Below are positions 1 to 9,260 of a stretch of DNA of 64,000 nucleotides, one piece after another. The notes under the pieces are model-generated. The model had not been told where the DNA came from. It saw only the letters and a program-made list of their open reading frames with translations, and made no database searches. The DNA is from Mycolicibacterium porcinum (GTDB taxonomy: Bacteria > Actinomycetota > Actinomycetes > Mycobacteriales > Mycobacteriaceae). Each line of letters opens with the position of its first letter. The stretch's first letter is position 1. The position numbers and the translations under genes were made by a program. Where the stretch lies: positions 44,700-108,699 of the forward strand of contig MSTD01000017.1 in the NCBI GenBank assembly GCA_001942045.1. Reading direction: 5' to 3'.

Positions 1-864
1 GCGCAGCCGTTCCGGCCGGACCACCACGGCCACGGCATCTCCGCGTGCCGCCTCACCCCGGCCGGCCTCGATGCGCCGTCCGTAGGCGTTCACCGCGCGG
101 CCATCCTCGAGCTTTCCGTGGAACAGCGACGATTCGCCGAGGAACCGGGCCACGAAGATGCTCTTCGGATGCTCGTAAAGGTCGGTCGGCGAACCGATCT
201 GCTCGATCCGCGCCTTGTTGAACACCGCGATCCGATCCGACAGCACCAATGCTTCGTCCTGGTCGTGGGTGACGTAGACGAACGTGGTGCCGAGTTCGCC
301 GTGGATGCGCTTGATCTCCAATTGCAGTGAGTCACGCAATTTCTTGTCCAGCGCGCCCAGCGGCTCGTCCATGAGCAACACCCGTGGTTCGTAGACCATG
401 GCCCGGGCGAAGGCGACGCGCTGCTGCTGGCCGCCGGACAGTTCCTTGGGCATCCGCTTGCCGTAGCCGTCCAGGCCCACGGTCTGCAACGCCGCCGCCA
501 CCTTCTCGCGGCGTTGCGCCTTGGGTATCTTGCGCTGGCGCAGTGGATATTCCACGTTGTCGAACACGGTCATGTGCGGGAACAGCGCATAGTGCTGGAA
601 CACCATGCCGATGTCGCGGCGATACGGCGGCAGATCCGCGACGGGCCGGCCGTCGATCAGCAACTCCCCCGACGTGACATCGGCGAAGCCCGCGATCATG
701 TTCAGCGTGGTGGTCTTGCCCGACCCGCTGGGCCCGAGCAGGGTGAGGAACTCGCCCGGGCGGGCGTCGAGGTCGATGGCGTCGACGGCCTTCTCGGAGC
801 CGTAGGTTTTGGTCAAGCGCCGCAAGGTGATCGACGCACCGTGCGGAGTGTGGTCAGTGGACAC
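1..864 (-). CDS. potA: Polyamine ABC transporter ATPase PotA, partial
   Basis: ATP-hydrolysing subunit of a spermidine/putrescine-type importer. The GTG at 864 follows GGAACC and lies 10 bases inside the end of the permease gene, so the two are translationally coupled. The 288 visible residues hold Walker A (GPSGSGKTTT), the ABC signature (LSGGQQQRVAFARA) and Walker B (LLMDEPLGALD). Near the window edge the sequence reads like a TOBE-type C-terminal domain (VVVRPERLR). The frame is open to base 1, so the C-terminus lies outside the window. It is the last visible gene of a regulator-PotD-PotB-PotC-PotA operon. The substrate is inferred from the neighbouring amine-catabolism genes. Confidence 0.9.
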   Translation of the reverse strand, partial: MSTDHTPHGASITLRRLTKTYGSEKAVDAIDLDARPGEFLTLLGPSGSGKTTTLNMIAGFADVTSGELLIDGRPVADLPPYRRDIGMVFQHYALFPHMTVFDNVEYPLRQRKIPKAQRREKVAAALQTVGLDGYGKRMPKELSGGQQQRVAFARAMVYEPRVLLMDEPLGALDKKLRDSLQLEIKRIHGELGTTFVYVTHDQDEALVLSDRIAVFNKARIEQIGSPTDLYEHPKSIFVARFLGESSLFHGKLEDGRAVNAYGRRIEAGRGEAARGDAVAVVVRPERLR

Positions 865-1654
865 GGTTCCTCCTGCGCGAGTAGATCCCCGCAACGATGG
901 TCAGACAGGTGGTGAGGACGAGGATGAGAGTGGCGGCCGCGGCGATCGTGGGATCGGTGTCCCGGGTGACCGAGGCGTACATCTTGACCGGCAGCGTCTG
1001 CAGGTACGGGTTCTGGATGAACAGCGACAGGACCACCTCATCGAAGCTCGTCGCGAAGGCGAACAACGCGCCCGACAGCACACCTGGGGCCACCAGCGGC
1101 AGGGTGACGGTACGGAACGTGGTCCAGCGTCCGGCGCCGCAGATCGCGGCCGCATCCTCCAGCCGCCGATCAAATCCCTGCAGGCTCGCCATCACCGGGA
1201 CGATGACGAACGGTAGAGCCAGCATGGTGTGGGCGACGACGAAACCGAACAGGGTGCCGAGCAAGTTCAGCCTCAAGAACAACGCATAGAGACCGACGGC
1301 CACCACGATCACCGGAACAACCATGGGGGCCAACAGAAATGCCCGGATTCCCTGGCGGCCGGGCAGCCCGGCGCGGCTGAGAGCCACCGCCGCCGCGGTC
1401 CCGAACACGGTGGCGAAGATCGCGACCAGGACGCCGACCTCCAGGCTGGCCCGCAGGGCAGAAATCCAGGCCGGGTCCTGGAAGAACGCCTGATACCAGC
1501 GAGTCGACCAGCCGCTGGGCGGGAAGGCGAACGACGGCCGATCGGTGAAACTCAGCGGGATCACGATCAATGACGGTGCGACGAGCCATAGTCCGACTGC
1601 GGCACAGAACACCCCGAGCAGGACGTTCCAGCAGGTTCGTGCGTAGCGGGTCAT
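854..1654 (-). CDS. potC: Polyamine ABC transporter permease PotC-like
   Basis: Inner-membrane permease of the importer, 266 residues from the ATG at 1654 (MTRYARTCWN). That ATG overlaps the stop of the upstream permease as ATGA. A longer open frame to 1876 has no recognisable sequence and would lie inside the PotB gene. Several hydrophobic segments are visible (LGVFCAAVGLWLVAPSLIVI, VVPVIVVAVGLYALFL). The cytoplasmic EAA-type loop that contacts the ATPase is visible as LEDAAAICGAGRWTTFRTVTLPL. Pairing with PotB, PotD and PotA makes a polyamine role likely, though related importers carry other cations. Confidence 0.9.
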   Translation of the reverse strand: MTRYARTCWNVLLGVFCAAVGLWLVAPSLIVIPLSFTDRPSFAFPPSGWSTRWYQAFFQDPAWISALRASLEVGVLVAIFATVFGTAAAVALSRAGLPGRQGIRAFLLAPMVVPVIVVAVGLYALFLRLNLLGTLFGFVVAHTMLALPFVIVPVMASLQGFDRRLEDAAAICGAGRWTTFRTVTLPLVAPGVLSGALFAFATSFDEVVLSLFIQNPYLQTLPVKMYASVTRDTDPTIAAAATLILVLTTCLTIVAGIYSRRRNRVH

Positions 1655-2535
1655 GCCGTGCGCTCCTTCCGGCTCCGGCGCAGCAGGTACATCAAGGCGG
1701 CGAGCACTCCGAAGGTGACCAGAAGCAACACCACGCCCATCGCTCCACCCTTGCCCCAGGCCAGCAGGCTGGTGACCTGTACGTAGATCTGTTGACTGAT
1801 CAGCGCGTCGTCGGGGGCGCCGAGCAGCGCGGGGGTGACGTAGAAGCCCAGACTGCTGATGAACACCATCAGGCAACCGGCCCCGACGCCGGGCAGCGAC
1901 AGCGGTGCCCAGATCCGCACGAACGAGATGACCGGGCGGGCACCGAGACTCGACGATGCGAGCACGAGCCGCCGGTCGATCCCCGACATCACCGCGTACA
2001 GCGGCAACACCATGAAGGGCAACAGGATCTGACTCATGCCGATGACGACGCCGAGGTTGGTGCGAAGCAGCGGCACATTGCCGAGCCCGACGAAGGACAG
2101 CAGGGTCTGGATCGGGCCGCCGTCCTCCAGCAGGATCACCCAGGCGAAGGTGCGCACCATCAGGCTGGTCCAGAACGGGACCAGCACGATCAGCGTCAGC
2201 GCGATGCGCACCGCGGGCCCGAACGCGACCATGGCGTAGGCGTAGGGATAACCCAGGAGCAGGCAGATCACCGTGACCTCAAGGCCGGTGGTGAAGGTAC
2301 GCACCAACACGCTGCGCTGCACGGAGTCACCCAGATACCAGGCGAAGTTGCCGAAACCGAGTTCCGGGTCGCTGAACGCCTGCCAGAACATGATGACCAG
2401 CGGCAGCCCGAAGACCCCGACCACGAGCAGGATCGACGGCAGCAGCAGACCGATTTCGCTCAGCTTCCGACCGGTGGTCGCGGGCGCCGAGTCTGGTTTC
2501 GGCGGTGCGCCCGAGAGAACGTCGACCATCGACAT
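1651..2535 (-). CDS. potB: Polyamine ABC transporter permease PotB-like
   Basis: First permease of the importer, 294 residues. The N-terminal segment LLLPSILLVVGVFGLPLVIMF starts a membrane domain with about six helices. An EAA-like loop (LVLASSSLGARPVISFVRIW) should dock on the ATPase. The start at 2535 (MSMVD) lies 12 bases after the PotD stop, and the stop overlaps the PotC ATG by four bases, typical of one transcript. The family moves spermidine, putrescine or related compounds; the exact substrate cannot be read from sequence. Confidence 0.9.
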   Translation of the reverse strand: MSMVDVLSGAPPKPDSAPATTGRKLSEIGLLLPSILLVVGVFGLPLVIMFWQAFSDPELGFGNFAWYLGDSVQRSVLVRTFTTGLEVTVICLLLGYPYAYAMVAFGPAVRIALTLIVLVPFWTSLMVRTFAWVILLEDGGPIQTLLSFVGLGNVPLLRTNLGVVIGMSQILLPFMVLPLYAVMSGIDRRLVLASSSLGARPVISFVRIWAPLSLPGVGAGCLMVFISSLGFYVTPALLGAPDDALISQQIYVQVTSLLAWGKGGAMGVVLLLVTFGVLAALMYLLRRSRKERTA

Positions 2536-2547
2536 ACGACGAACCTC

Positions 2548-3672
2548 CTACCCGGCGAGCCAGGCCGTGTACTTGGACGCGATCTCTTCCTGGTGCTCGG
2601 CCCAGTACCCCAGATCCAGTGGGAACCGGTCCTTCTCGCGTTCCGGCGTGGTGGTCAGGTAGGACCGGGCCAGGTCGTCGAGTTGCGGTTTCGCGTCGAC
2701 GTTGATCGGGCTGTATGAGGTCAGCTCAGCCAACTTGGCCTGCTGCTGCGCGCCGAGGTAGAAGTTGATCAACGCCATGGACGCCTTGGGATTGCGGGCG
2801 CCGACGGGCACGGCGATGGTGTCGGCCTCGGGCATCCACTGGTCCCACATCGGCGCGAACGGAGCCCCGTTCTTGACGGCCGAGTACGCCCGACCGCTCC
2901 ACACCAACGCCATGTCGACCTGGCCAGACTCAATGAGCTGTTGAGACTGGGCGCCCGTGGTCCAGAAGACGGTGTCGTTGCGGATGCTGTTCATCTTCGC
3001 CAACGCACGGTCCATGTCGATCGGGTAGATCGCGTCGCGGGCGACACCGTCGGCCAGGAGCGCACCCTCGAGGACGCCGGGGTCGAGTTCGCCGGGCACA
3101 CCTTCGATGGCCCGCTTGCCGGGGAACTTGGCGGTGTCGTAGAAATCGGCCCAGGTCTTCGGCGGGTTCGCCCCGTACTTCTTGGTGTTGTAGACCACGA
3201 TCAGGCCGTAACCCATTGCAGGAACCGAACAGTCGTCGGTCTTGGTGCCCGGGGGCAGCTTGCTGATGTCGACGATGCTGGTGTCCAGCGGCATGAACAG
3301 CGTGCCGCAGTTCTTGGCGGTGAACACGTTGGTGCTGTCGACCACGTCCCACGTCACGTTCTTGGAGTCGACCTGGGCCTTGATCTTCGAGTTCTCGGTA
3401 GGCCCGTCCTGCAACACCTTTGCCCCGGACTGTGCGGCGAACGGTTCGATCGCCGCTTTCGTCTGCCCGTCCTGGAAGATGCCGCCATACGACACGAACG
3501 TCAGGGTCATGCCCTTGAGTGCGCCTTCCTTGACGGTGCCGGCCTGCGCCGGTCCGCCGCCGAGATCGACGTCGGCAGCTTGACCGGGGCCGGCCGGCGT
3601 ACACGCGGTGGCCAGCAGGACGCCGGCGGCGACGATCGCGGGCACACTGCGCGTGACTCGTGACTTGTTCAT
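2548..3672 (-). CDS. potD: Polyamine-binding lipoprotein PotD-like
   Basis: Extracytoplasmic solute-binding protein of the importer. The chosen ATG at 3672 has a strong ribosome site (AAAGGAG) and gives 374 residues; the open frame to 3720 adds unlikely sequence. The N-terminus is a lipoprotein signal with lipobox LLATAC, so the mature protein should be lipid-anchored at Cys. The body matches the PotD/PotF family (LTFVSYGGIFQDGQTKAAIEPF; ALVWSGRAYSAV). It follows the cupin-XRE gene by 70 bases; a 6-bp hairpin in that gap may tune expression. Confidence 0.9.
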   Translation of the reverse strand: MNKSRVTRSVPAIVAAGVLLATACTPAGPGQAADVDLGGGPAQAGTVKEGALKGMTLTFVSYGGIFQDGQTKAAIEPFAAQSGAKVLQDGPTENSKIKAQVDSKNVTWDVVDSTNVFTAKNCGTLFMPLDTSIVDISKLPPGTKTDDCSVPAMGYGLIVVYNTKKYGANPPKTWADFYDTAKFPGKRAIEGVPGELDPGVLEGALLADGVARDAIYPIDMDRALAKMNSIRNDTVFWTTGAQSQQLIESGQVDMALVWSGRAYSAVKNGAPFAPMWDQWMPEADTIAVPVGARNPKASMALINFYLGAQQQAKLAELTSYSPINVDAKPQLDDLARSYLTTTPEREKDRFPLDLGYWAEHQEEIASKYTAWLAG

Positions 3673-3705
3673 GGATCTCCTTTGGATCTGGGCGGAAAGG
3701 GGTTC

Positions 3706-3724
3706 GCGGATGGGGCGCATCCGC
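3706..3724 (-). other. Small hairpin between regulator and potD
   Basis: GCGGAT (3706-3711) pairs with ATCCGC (3719-3724) around a 7-base loop. It lies between the regulator stop and the potD ribosome site. It could be a weak attenuator or mRNA stabiliser; there is no T-tract. Confidence 0.3.
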
Positions 3725-3742
3725 TACGGGACGAGCGGCCCG

Positions 3743-4330
3743 TCAGGTCGGCCAGTCGGTCGGGGGGCTGACGATCCAGATGAGCTCGACTGGTGCGTCA
3801 CTCAGGTTGTGGACGGTGTGCGGCATGGACGTGCGGTACTCCGCACTGTCCCCCGGTTCGAGCACGTAACGCTCGCCGTCGAGTTCCAGGGTCGGGGTGC
3901 CTGCGATGACGATCAGGATCTCCTGCGCGTCACCGTGCACATAGGCCTCGCCGGCGCTCGACCCCGGTGCCAACTCGCCCGCGTACACCTCGAGGTTTCG
4001 CAGCGGCTTTTGGGACAGAAGGTATTTCGAGCTCAGCTCGGACACCTCGATCGTCGGACGAGCCGCCTTCCGCAGGATGCGCACGTCGGTGACCTCGTCG
4101 TCGGTGAAGAGGTCCGGCAGCACGATGCCAAGCGACTGTGCCAAGCGGCGCAGGGTTCCGACGCTCGCGTTGACCTGTCCACGTTCGACCTGGCTGAGAA
4201 AGCCCGGGGAGATCCCGGCACGGTCGGCCAACTGGCGAAGCGACATCTTCCGTGCGGCACGGAACTGGCGGATCCGGGCCCCCACCACGGTGTCCGCCGT
4301 CTCGGCGGAATCGGGCTCGGTCGCTGTCAT
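3743..4330 (-). CDS. XRE-cupin transcriptional regulator (PuuR-like)
   Basis: DNA-binding repressor or activator of 195 residues. An N-terminal HTH (IRQFRAARKMSLRQLADRAGISPGFLS is the core) is followed by a cupin sensor domain (PGSSAGEAYVHGDAQEILIV; LEPGDSAEYRTSMPHTVHN). This is the architecture of PuuR, which governs putrescine use in E. coli. The ATG at 4330 is preferred over a TTG at 4387, which has no ribosome site and would overlap candidate operator DNA. It is the first gene of the potDBCA operon, so autoregulation is likely. The ligand is unproven. Confidence 0.88.
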   Translation of the reverse strand: MTATEPDSAETADTVVGARIRQFRAARKMSLRQLADRAGISPGFLSQVERGQVNASVGTLRRLAQSLGIVLPDLFTDDEVTDVRILRKAARPTIEVSELSSKYLLSQKPLRNLEVYAGELAPGSSAGEAYVHGDAQEILIVIAGTPTLELDGERYVLEPGDSAEYRTSMPHTVHNLSDAPVELIWIVSPPTDWPT

Positions 4331-4387
4331 GTCGAACTCATATCGAAAAGTCCGTTCGTCGCGTAAGAGCAAGAAGGTTGGCTTCAA

Positions 4388-4470
4388 CGAACACTTTGTT
4401 CGCTGGAGCAGAACCCTATGTCTGCTCCGCGAGGCGCCGCAAGGCGTGCATCACATTTCCAACACTTTGT
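4388..4470. promoter_or_regulatory. Candidate operators for the cupin-XRE regulator
   Basis: The 250-base gap upstream of the regulator holds a perfect inverted repeat, CGAAC-ACTTT-GTTCG (4388-4402). The ten-base core AACACTTTGT occurs at 4390-4399 and again at 4461-4470. Position and symmetry suit autoregulation of the polyamine operon. Binding is inferred. Confidence 0.45.
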
Positions 4471-4580
4471 GGGATCAATCACACTGCCCTGATTTCGGCC
4501 TGGCAAAGGCAAAACTGCAACGATTTACGTCGTTGAATACCTCTTTGGCGACTGATTTCGCGGCAGGCCAGGAGCGCCGG

Positions 4581-5729
4581 CTAATGCCGGCCGAGCACGT
4601 TCGGCCCGAAGCGTTCCGGTAGGCCGTCGACGAATCGCGCCAACGACCAGGCCGCCACATCGGCATCAGGCGCGCGGCCCTCGGCCAGATCGGCGAGCAC
4701 TTCACCCATCAACGCGGAGTACTTGAAGCCCTCCCCGGAGTCACCGCACGCGATGACGACGCCGCCGTCGAGGCGATCGATGACGAAGCTGCCGTCGGGA
4801 GAGTCGGTCCAACTACACACCTGAGCGTTGAGCACCCCAGGAACGATCGCGGACAAATCGGTTTGTACGCGCTCGCGCAGCGCGGCCGTACGCCCGGCAT
4901 CGGGTGTCCGGTCGACGTCACCGGCGCGATAGTCCCGCAGCGGGGCATCCAACCCGATCTTGTACCCGGCGCCGGGTGAGGGCATCGCGTAGATGCCGGG
5001 CCGGTCCGCGGCCGGCCCGTCGAACAGGCACGGAAAGTCGTCGGTGGCACCGGGATTGGCAGGATCGCCGAAGTACACCACCTGCTCCAGATAAGGATGC
5101 AGGGGAAGCTCGACGCCGAGCGACGACAACAGCGGTTGCGCTCCCGGTCCGGCCGCTACCACCACGGCGTCGGCGTCGATCGTGTCGTCGTCGTCCAGCA
5201 CCACCCGGACGCCGTTGGCCGCTCTCTCAACCCGAGCCACCTCGCGTTCGAGAACGGTTGCGCCGGAAGCACTCTGGAAGAGCCCCAGCTGAGCCTTCAG
5301 CGATTCCGCAGCGAGGACGACACCCGCCACCGGTTGCCAGAGGGCAGAGCGCCCGTCATCGCGAAGACCGGGAAAGTACCGGTCCACATCCCCAGAGGCC
5401 ACGGTGGTGTACCCGACGCCGAGGCTGTCCAGTGTCGACGCCACAGCCTCCAGTGAGACGTCGTCACGCCACAACAGTCCACGGGTGAGGAACACCGGGG
5501 TACCGGCCCGCTCGGCGAGCCGGTACATCGCGTCGATGCCGCGCTGGGCCATCCGCACCCGAAGTGGGTCAGGGTCGGCCAGTCGCCACAGTCGCGTCGT
5601 TCCCGCCGACGACGACAGAGTATTGAGCGGCCCATAGCGATCGATCAGGGTCACCCGGTGGCCGCGGCGGGCGAGTTCAGCCGCGGCCGGCAGACCCCAG
5701 GCGCCCGCGCCGACCACCACGCACGTCAT
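4581..5729 (-). CDS. FAD-dependent amine oxidoreductase (DAO family)
   Basis: Flavoprotein of the D-amino-acid/sarcosine oxidase fold, 382 residues from ATG 5729. The dinucleotide motif VVVGAGAWGLPAAAELARRG is at the extreme N-terminus, which fixes the start; the longer frame to 5789 lies upstream of the natural Rossmann start. C-terminal sequence (GGVVIACGDSGEGFKYSALMGEVLADL) fits the family's flavin-binding end, like N-methyltryptophan and sarcosine oxidases. It starts 16 bases after the aldehyde dehydrogenase stop on the same strand. In this context it probably oxidises an N-substituted amine or amino acid and feeds the dehydrogenase; substrate unknown. Confidence 0.85.
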   Translation of the reverse strand: MTCVVVGAGAWGLPAAAELARRGHRVTLIDRYGPLNTLSSSAGTTRLWRLADPDPLRVRMAQRGIDAMYRLAERAGTPVFLTRGLLWRDDVSLEAVASTLDSLGVGYTTVASGDVDRYFPGLRDDGRSALWQPVAGVVLAAESLKAQLGLFQSASGATVLEREVARVERAANGVRVVLDDDDTIDADAVVVAAGPGAQPLLSSLGVELPLHPYLEQVVYFGDPANPGATDDFPCLFDGPAADRPGIYAMPSPGAGYKIGLDAPLRDYRAGDVDRTPDAGRTAALRERVQTDLSAIVPGVLNAQVCSWTDSPDGSFVIDRLDGGVVIACGDSGEGFKYSALMGEVLADLAEGRAPDADVAAWSLARFVDGLPERFGPNVLGRH

Positions 5730-5745
5730 GGTCACGGCAGGGTTC

Positions 5746-7233
5746 TCAGCGCTTGTTGAAAATCGTTCGGTGCCAATCCTTTTCGGCAACGCCGGTGATG
5801 TCGCTCATCACGTGCTTGATGGTGAGGTATTCCTCGAACGAGTAGTCGCTCATGTCCTTGCCGAAGCCCGAGGCGCCGACGCCGCCGTGCGGCATCTCGC
5901 TGATGATCGGGATGTGGTCGTTGATCCACACACAACCCGCATTGATCTCTCGGGAGGCCCGCTGCGCGCGGTACACGTCCCGGGTCCAGGCCGATGCGGC
6001 CAGGCCGTAGGCGGTGTCGTTGGCCTGCCGGATCGCGTCGTCATCGTCGGTGAACGAGCGGACGGTCAGCACGGGCCCGAAGATCTCGTCGCGGTACACC
6101 TCGGAGGTCTCGGCGACATCGGCGATCAGGGTGGGCCGGTAGAACGCGCCGGGCAGATCGGGTGCCACGCCGCCGGTGACGACACGACCGCCCTGCTGTG
6201 GGGCCCGGGCCACCATGCCCGCCACCTTGTCGCGATGCGCGAACGAGATCAGCGGCCCAAGGTCGGTGTCGGGATCGTGCGGGTCGCCGACGACGATCTT
6301 GCTCATCACCTCGGCCACCCCGGCGACGAAGTCGTCGTACAGGTCGCGGGAGACGATCGCCCTGGTGGCGGCGGTGCAGTCCTGGCCGGTGTTGATCAGG
6401 GCACCGGCCACCGCACCTTGGATCGCGGCATCGAGATCGGCGTCGTCGAACACCACGAACGGCGCCTTGCCGCCCAACTCGAGTTGGGTGCGGTGTCCGT
6501 GCACCGCGGCGGCGGCCATCACCTTGCGGCCGACCGGGGTGGAGCCGGTGAACGTGACGACGTCGACGTCACGGTGCCCGGCCAGGGCGGTGCCGACGTC
6601 GGCGCCACCGCCGGTGACGACGTTGAACACACCGTCGGGAAGGCCAGCTTCGGTGGCGAGCCGGGCCAGTGTGAGGGTGGTCAACGGGGTGATCTCGGCG
6701 GGCTTGATGACGACAGAGCACCCGGCGGCCAGCGCTGGGATGACCTTCCATACGGCCATCTGCAGCGGGTAGTTCCACGGCGTGATGGTGGCGACGACGC
6801 CGACGGCCTCGCGCCGAATGCTGGAGGTGTGGTCGCCGGAGTACTCCGCGGTGGCCTTGCCCTCCAGGTGGCGGGCCGCGCCGGCGAAGAAGTCGATGTT
6901 GTCCACGCTGCCGGGCACGTCGAACTCGGTGGCCAGACGTACCGGCTTGCCGGTCTGGCTGACTTCCTCGGCGATCAGCTGATCGGCGTGCTCGTCGGCG
7001 AGTTTGGCCAGCTTGGCCAGCACCGCCGAGCGCTCGGCCGGGGTTGCCTTCGACCAGGCGGGGAACGCCGCGCGGGCCGCATTCACGGCGTCGTCCACAT
7101 CAGCCGGAGTAGCCAGGGCGTAGTCGGCAACAGGCCGCCCGGTGGCCGGGTCGATGATCTGGTGGGTGGCCCCGGCCGTCGCCACAGGTGCACCGTTGAT
7201 CCAACTGCTTGTCACATTCACTGCCACGCTCAT
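5746..7233 (-). CDS. Aminobutyraldehyde-type aldehyde dehydrogenase
   Basis: NAD(P)-dependent oxidation of an aldehyde to an acid, 495 residues. The catalytic glutamate region ([18 protein letters not shown]) and nucleophile region ([14 protein letters not shown]) are intact. The GQDCTAATR signature resembles gamma-aminobutyraldehyde dehydrogenases such as YdcW/PuuC. The ATG at 7233 (MSVAVNV) is chosen over an upstream TTG at 7260. It is divergent from the Lrp-aminotransferase pair and followed by the FAD oxidoreductase. The expected role is conversion of 4-aminobutanal from putrescine to GABA; substrate range is inferred. Confidence 0.9.
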   Translation of the reverse strand: MSVAVNVTSSWINGAPVATAGATHQIIDPATGRPVADYALATPADVDDAVNAARAAFPAWSKATPAERSAVLAKLAKLADEHADQLIAEEVSQTGKPVRLATEFDVPGSVDNIDFFAGAARHLEGKATAEYSGDHTSSIRREAVGVVATITPWNYPLQMAVWKVIPALAAGCSVVIKPAEITPLTTLTLARLATEAGLPDGVFNVVTGGGADVGTALAGHRDVDVVTFTGSTPVGRKVMAAAAVHGHRTQLELGGKAPFVVFDDADLDAAIQGAVAGALINTGQDCTAATRAIVSRDLYDDFVAGVAEVMSKIVVGDPHDPDTDLGPLISFAHRDKVAGMVARAPQQGGRVVTGGVAPDLPGAFYRPTLIADVAETSEVYRDEIFGPVLTVRSFTDDDDAIRQANDTAYGLAASAWTRDVYRAQRASREINAGCVWINDHIPIISEMPHGGVGASGFGKDMSDYSFEEYLTIKHVMSDITGVAEKDWHRTIFNKR

Positions 7234-7296
7234 GGGGCCCCACGGTAACCCACGCCACATTTAATCTCTACGCATTCCCGCGCCAGAGCCGGGTTC

Positions 7297-7341
7297 AAAC
7301 GAGGGATTTCATCGATTCGGTTGCCCCAAACGACGGATTCC
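7297..7341. promoter_or_regulatory. Direct repeats in the divergent Lrp/ALDH promoter
   Basis: CAAACGAGGGATTTC (7297-7311) and CAAACGACGGATTCC (7327-7341) differ at two of 15 positions and are 30 bp apart, about three helical turns. They lie in the 123-base gap between two divergent genes of the same pathway. This spacing suits binding of an Lrp-family octamer; binding is inferred. Confidence 0.5.
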
Positions 7342-7356
7342 GTGCACAATCGGTGC

Positions 7357-7869
7357 ATGACCAACCCTGATGGTCCCGACCTTCAGGCCGTTCCACTGCG
7401 CGTGAGCAATTCTCGCACCGCCTTTCAACTCGACGAACTGTCGAAGGCGATCATCGAGAAGCTGCAGGCCGACGGCCGCCGTTCGTATGCCGGAATCGGT
7501 AAGGCCGTTGGCCTGTCCGAAGCCGCGGTGCGCCAACGCGTCCAGCGCATGGTCGACGCCGGCGTTATGCAGATCGTCGCGGTGACCGATCCGCTGCAAC
7601 TCGGGTTCGCCCGGCAGGCGATGATCGGCATCCGCTGCACCGGCGACACCCTGAAGCTGGCCGAGAAGCTCTCCACCATCGACGCCGTGGACTACGTCGT
7701 GCTGACCGCCGGGTCCTTCGACGCCATCTGCGAGGTGGTCTGCGAAGACGACGACAGCCTGCTCGAACTTCTCAACACCCAGATCCGCTCGTTACCGGGA
7801 GTGATAACCACCGAAACCCTCGTCTATCTGAAACTCGTCAAACAGCAATACAATTGGGGAACTCGATGA
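7357..7869 (+). CDS. Lrp/AsnC-family regulator
   Basis: Feast/famine-type regulator of 170 residues. The N-terminal winged HTH reads LDELSKAIIEKLQADGRRSY...VGLSEAAVRQRVQRMVDAGV, followed by the RAM/AsnC ligand domain (AMIGIRCTGDTLKLAEKLSTIDAVDYVVLTAG is typical). The ATG at 7357 is preferred over TTG 7321, which lies inside the direct repeats. Its TGA overlaps the aminotransferase ATG (ATGA), so the two are coupled. Likely effector is an amino acid or amine of the pathway. Confidence 0.9.
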   Translation: MTNPDGPDLQAVPLRVSNSRTAFQLDELSKAIIEKLQADGRRSYAGIGKAVGLSEAAVRQRVQRMVDAGVMQIVAVTDPLQLGFARQAMIGIRCTGDTLKLAEKLSTIDAVDYVVLTAGSFDAICEVVCEDDDSLLELLNTQIRSLPGVITTETLVYLKLVKQQYNWGTR

Positions 7870-9236
7870 GCGTCACCGAAAAATCCGATCTGGCAACAAA
7901 AGCCAACCGCCACCTGTGGGGGCACTTCGCCCGCCACGGGGAGGGCATCACACCGCCGATCATCACCCGCGGCGAAGGTGTCCACATCTTCGACGACAAG
8001 GGCAAGAGCTACATCGACGGGCTGTCCGGCCTGTTCGTCGTCCAGGTCGGCCACGGCCGCAAGGAACTTGCCGAAGCCGCGGCCAAGCAGGCCGAGAAAC
8101 TGTCCTTCTTCCCGTTGTGGTCCTACGCCACGCCGCCGGCCATCGAACTGGCCGAGCGCGTGGCCAACTACGCACCGGGCGATCTGAACCGGGTGTTCTT
8201 CACCACCGGAGGCGGCGAGGCCGTCGAAAGTGCGTGGAAACTGGCCAAGCAGTACTTCAAGCTGACCGGGAAACCCGGTAAGCACAAGGTGGTTTCGCGT
8301 GCCATCGCCTACCACGGCACCCCGCAGGGCGCCCTGGCGATCACCGGCATCCCGGCGTTCAAGGCGCCGTTCGAGCCGTTGACCCCCGGCGGCTTCCGCG
8401 CACCGAACACCAACTTCTACCGCGCCCCCGCCGAATATGCCCACGACGAAAAGGTTTTCGGCCGCTACTGCGCCGATCGGATCGCCGAGGCCATCGAGTT
8501 CGAGGGGCCCGACACCGTGGCCGCGGTATTCCTCGAACCGGTACAGAACGCCGGTGGTTGCTTCCCGCCGCCGCCCGGATACTTCGAGCGGGTCCGCGAG
8601 ATCTGCGACGAGTACGACGTGCTGCTGGTGTCCGACGAGGTCATCTGCGCGTACGGCCGCATCGGATCGATGTTCGCCTGCGACGATTTCGGCTACGTGC
8701 CGGACATCATCACCAGCGCCAAGGGCCTGACGTCCGGCTACTCACCACTGGGCGCGATGGTGGCCAGCGACCGCCTGTTCGAGCCGTTCAACGACGGCAA
8801 GACCACCTTCGGTCACGGGTACACCTTTGGCGGGCACCCGGTTTCGGCCGCGGTCGCCATGGCCAACCTCGACATCTTCGAGCGCGAGGGCATCAACGAC
8901 CACGTCAAGGAAGCCGCCCCGGCGTTCCGGGCCACCCTGGAGAAACTGTACGACCTGCCGATCGTCGGCGACGTCCGTGGCGAAGGATTCTTCTACGGCA
9001 TCGAACTGGTCAAGGACAAGACCACCAAGGAGACGTTCAACGACGAAGAGTCCGAGCGGCTGCTGCGCGGCTTCCTGACCCCGGCGCTGTGGGAGGCCGG
9101 GCTGTACTGCCGCGCCGACGACCGTGGCGACCCAGTGATCCAGCTGGCCCCGCCGCTGATCAGCGGGCAGGCCGAGTTCGACGCGATCTACGAGATCCTG
9201 CACGGTGTGCTCACCGAGGCAGGAAAGCTGTTGTAA
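7866..9236 (+). CDS. Class III aminotransferase (putrescine/GABA type)
   Basis: PLP-dependent transaminase of 456 residues that moves an omega-amino group to a keto acid. Visible signatures are TTGGGEAVESAWKLAKQY near the cofactor phosphate, the SDEVICAYGRIGSMFACDDF block, and the PLP lysine in SAKGLTSGYSPLGAMV. A TTG 12 bases upstream (7854) is possible, but ATG 7866 gives the coupled ATGA start. With the aldehyde dehydrogenase it would convert a diamine to an amino acid. Family members also take beta-alanine, GABA or taurine, so specificity is open. Confidence 0.92.
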   Translation: MSVTEKSDLATKANRHLWGHFARHGEGITPPIITRGEGVHIFDDKGKSYIDGLSGLFVVQVGHGRKELAEAAAKQAEKLSFFPLWSYATPPAIELAERVANYAPGDLNRVFFTTGGGEAVESAWKLAKQYFKLTGKPGKHKVVSRAIAYHGTPQGALAITGIPAFKAPFEPLTPGGFRAPNTNFYRAPAEYAHDEKVFGRYCADRIAEAIEFEGPDTVAAVFLEPVQNAGGCFPPPPGYFERVREICDEYDVLLVSDEVICAYGRIGSMFACDDFGYVPDIITSAKGLTSGYSPLGAMVASDRLFEPFNDGKTTFGHGYTFGGHPVSAAVAMANLDIFEREGINDHVKEAAPAFRATLEKLYDLPIVGDVRGEGFFYGIELVKDKTTKETFNDEESERLLRGFLTPALWEAGLYCRADDRGDPVIQLAPPLISGQAEFDAIYEILHGVLTEAGKLL

Positions 9237-9260
9237 CGACGGCGAACCGGCAGAACAAAC

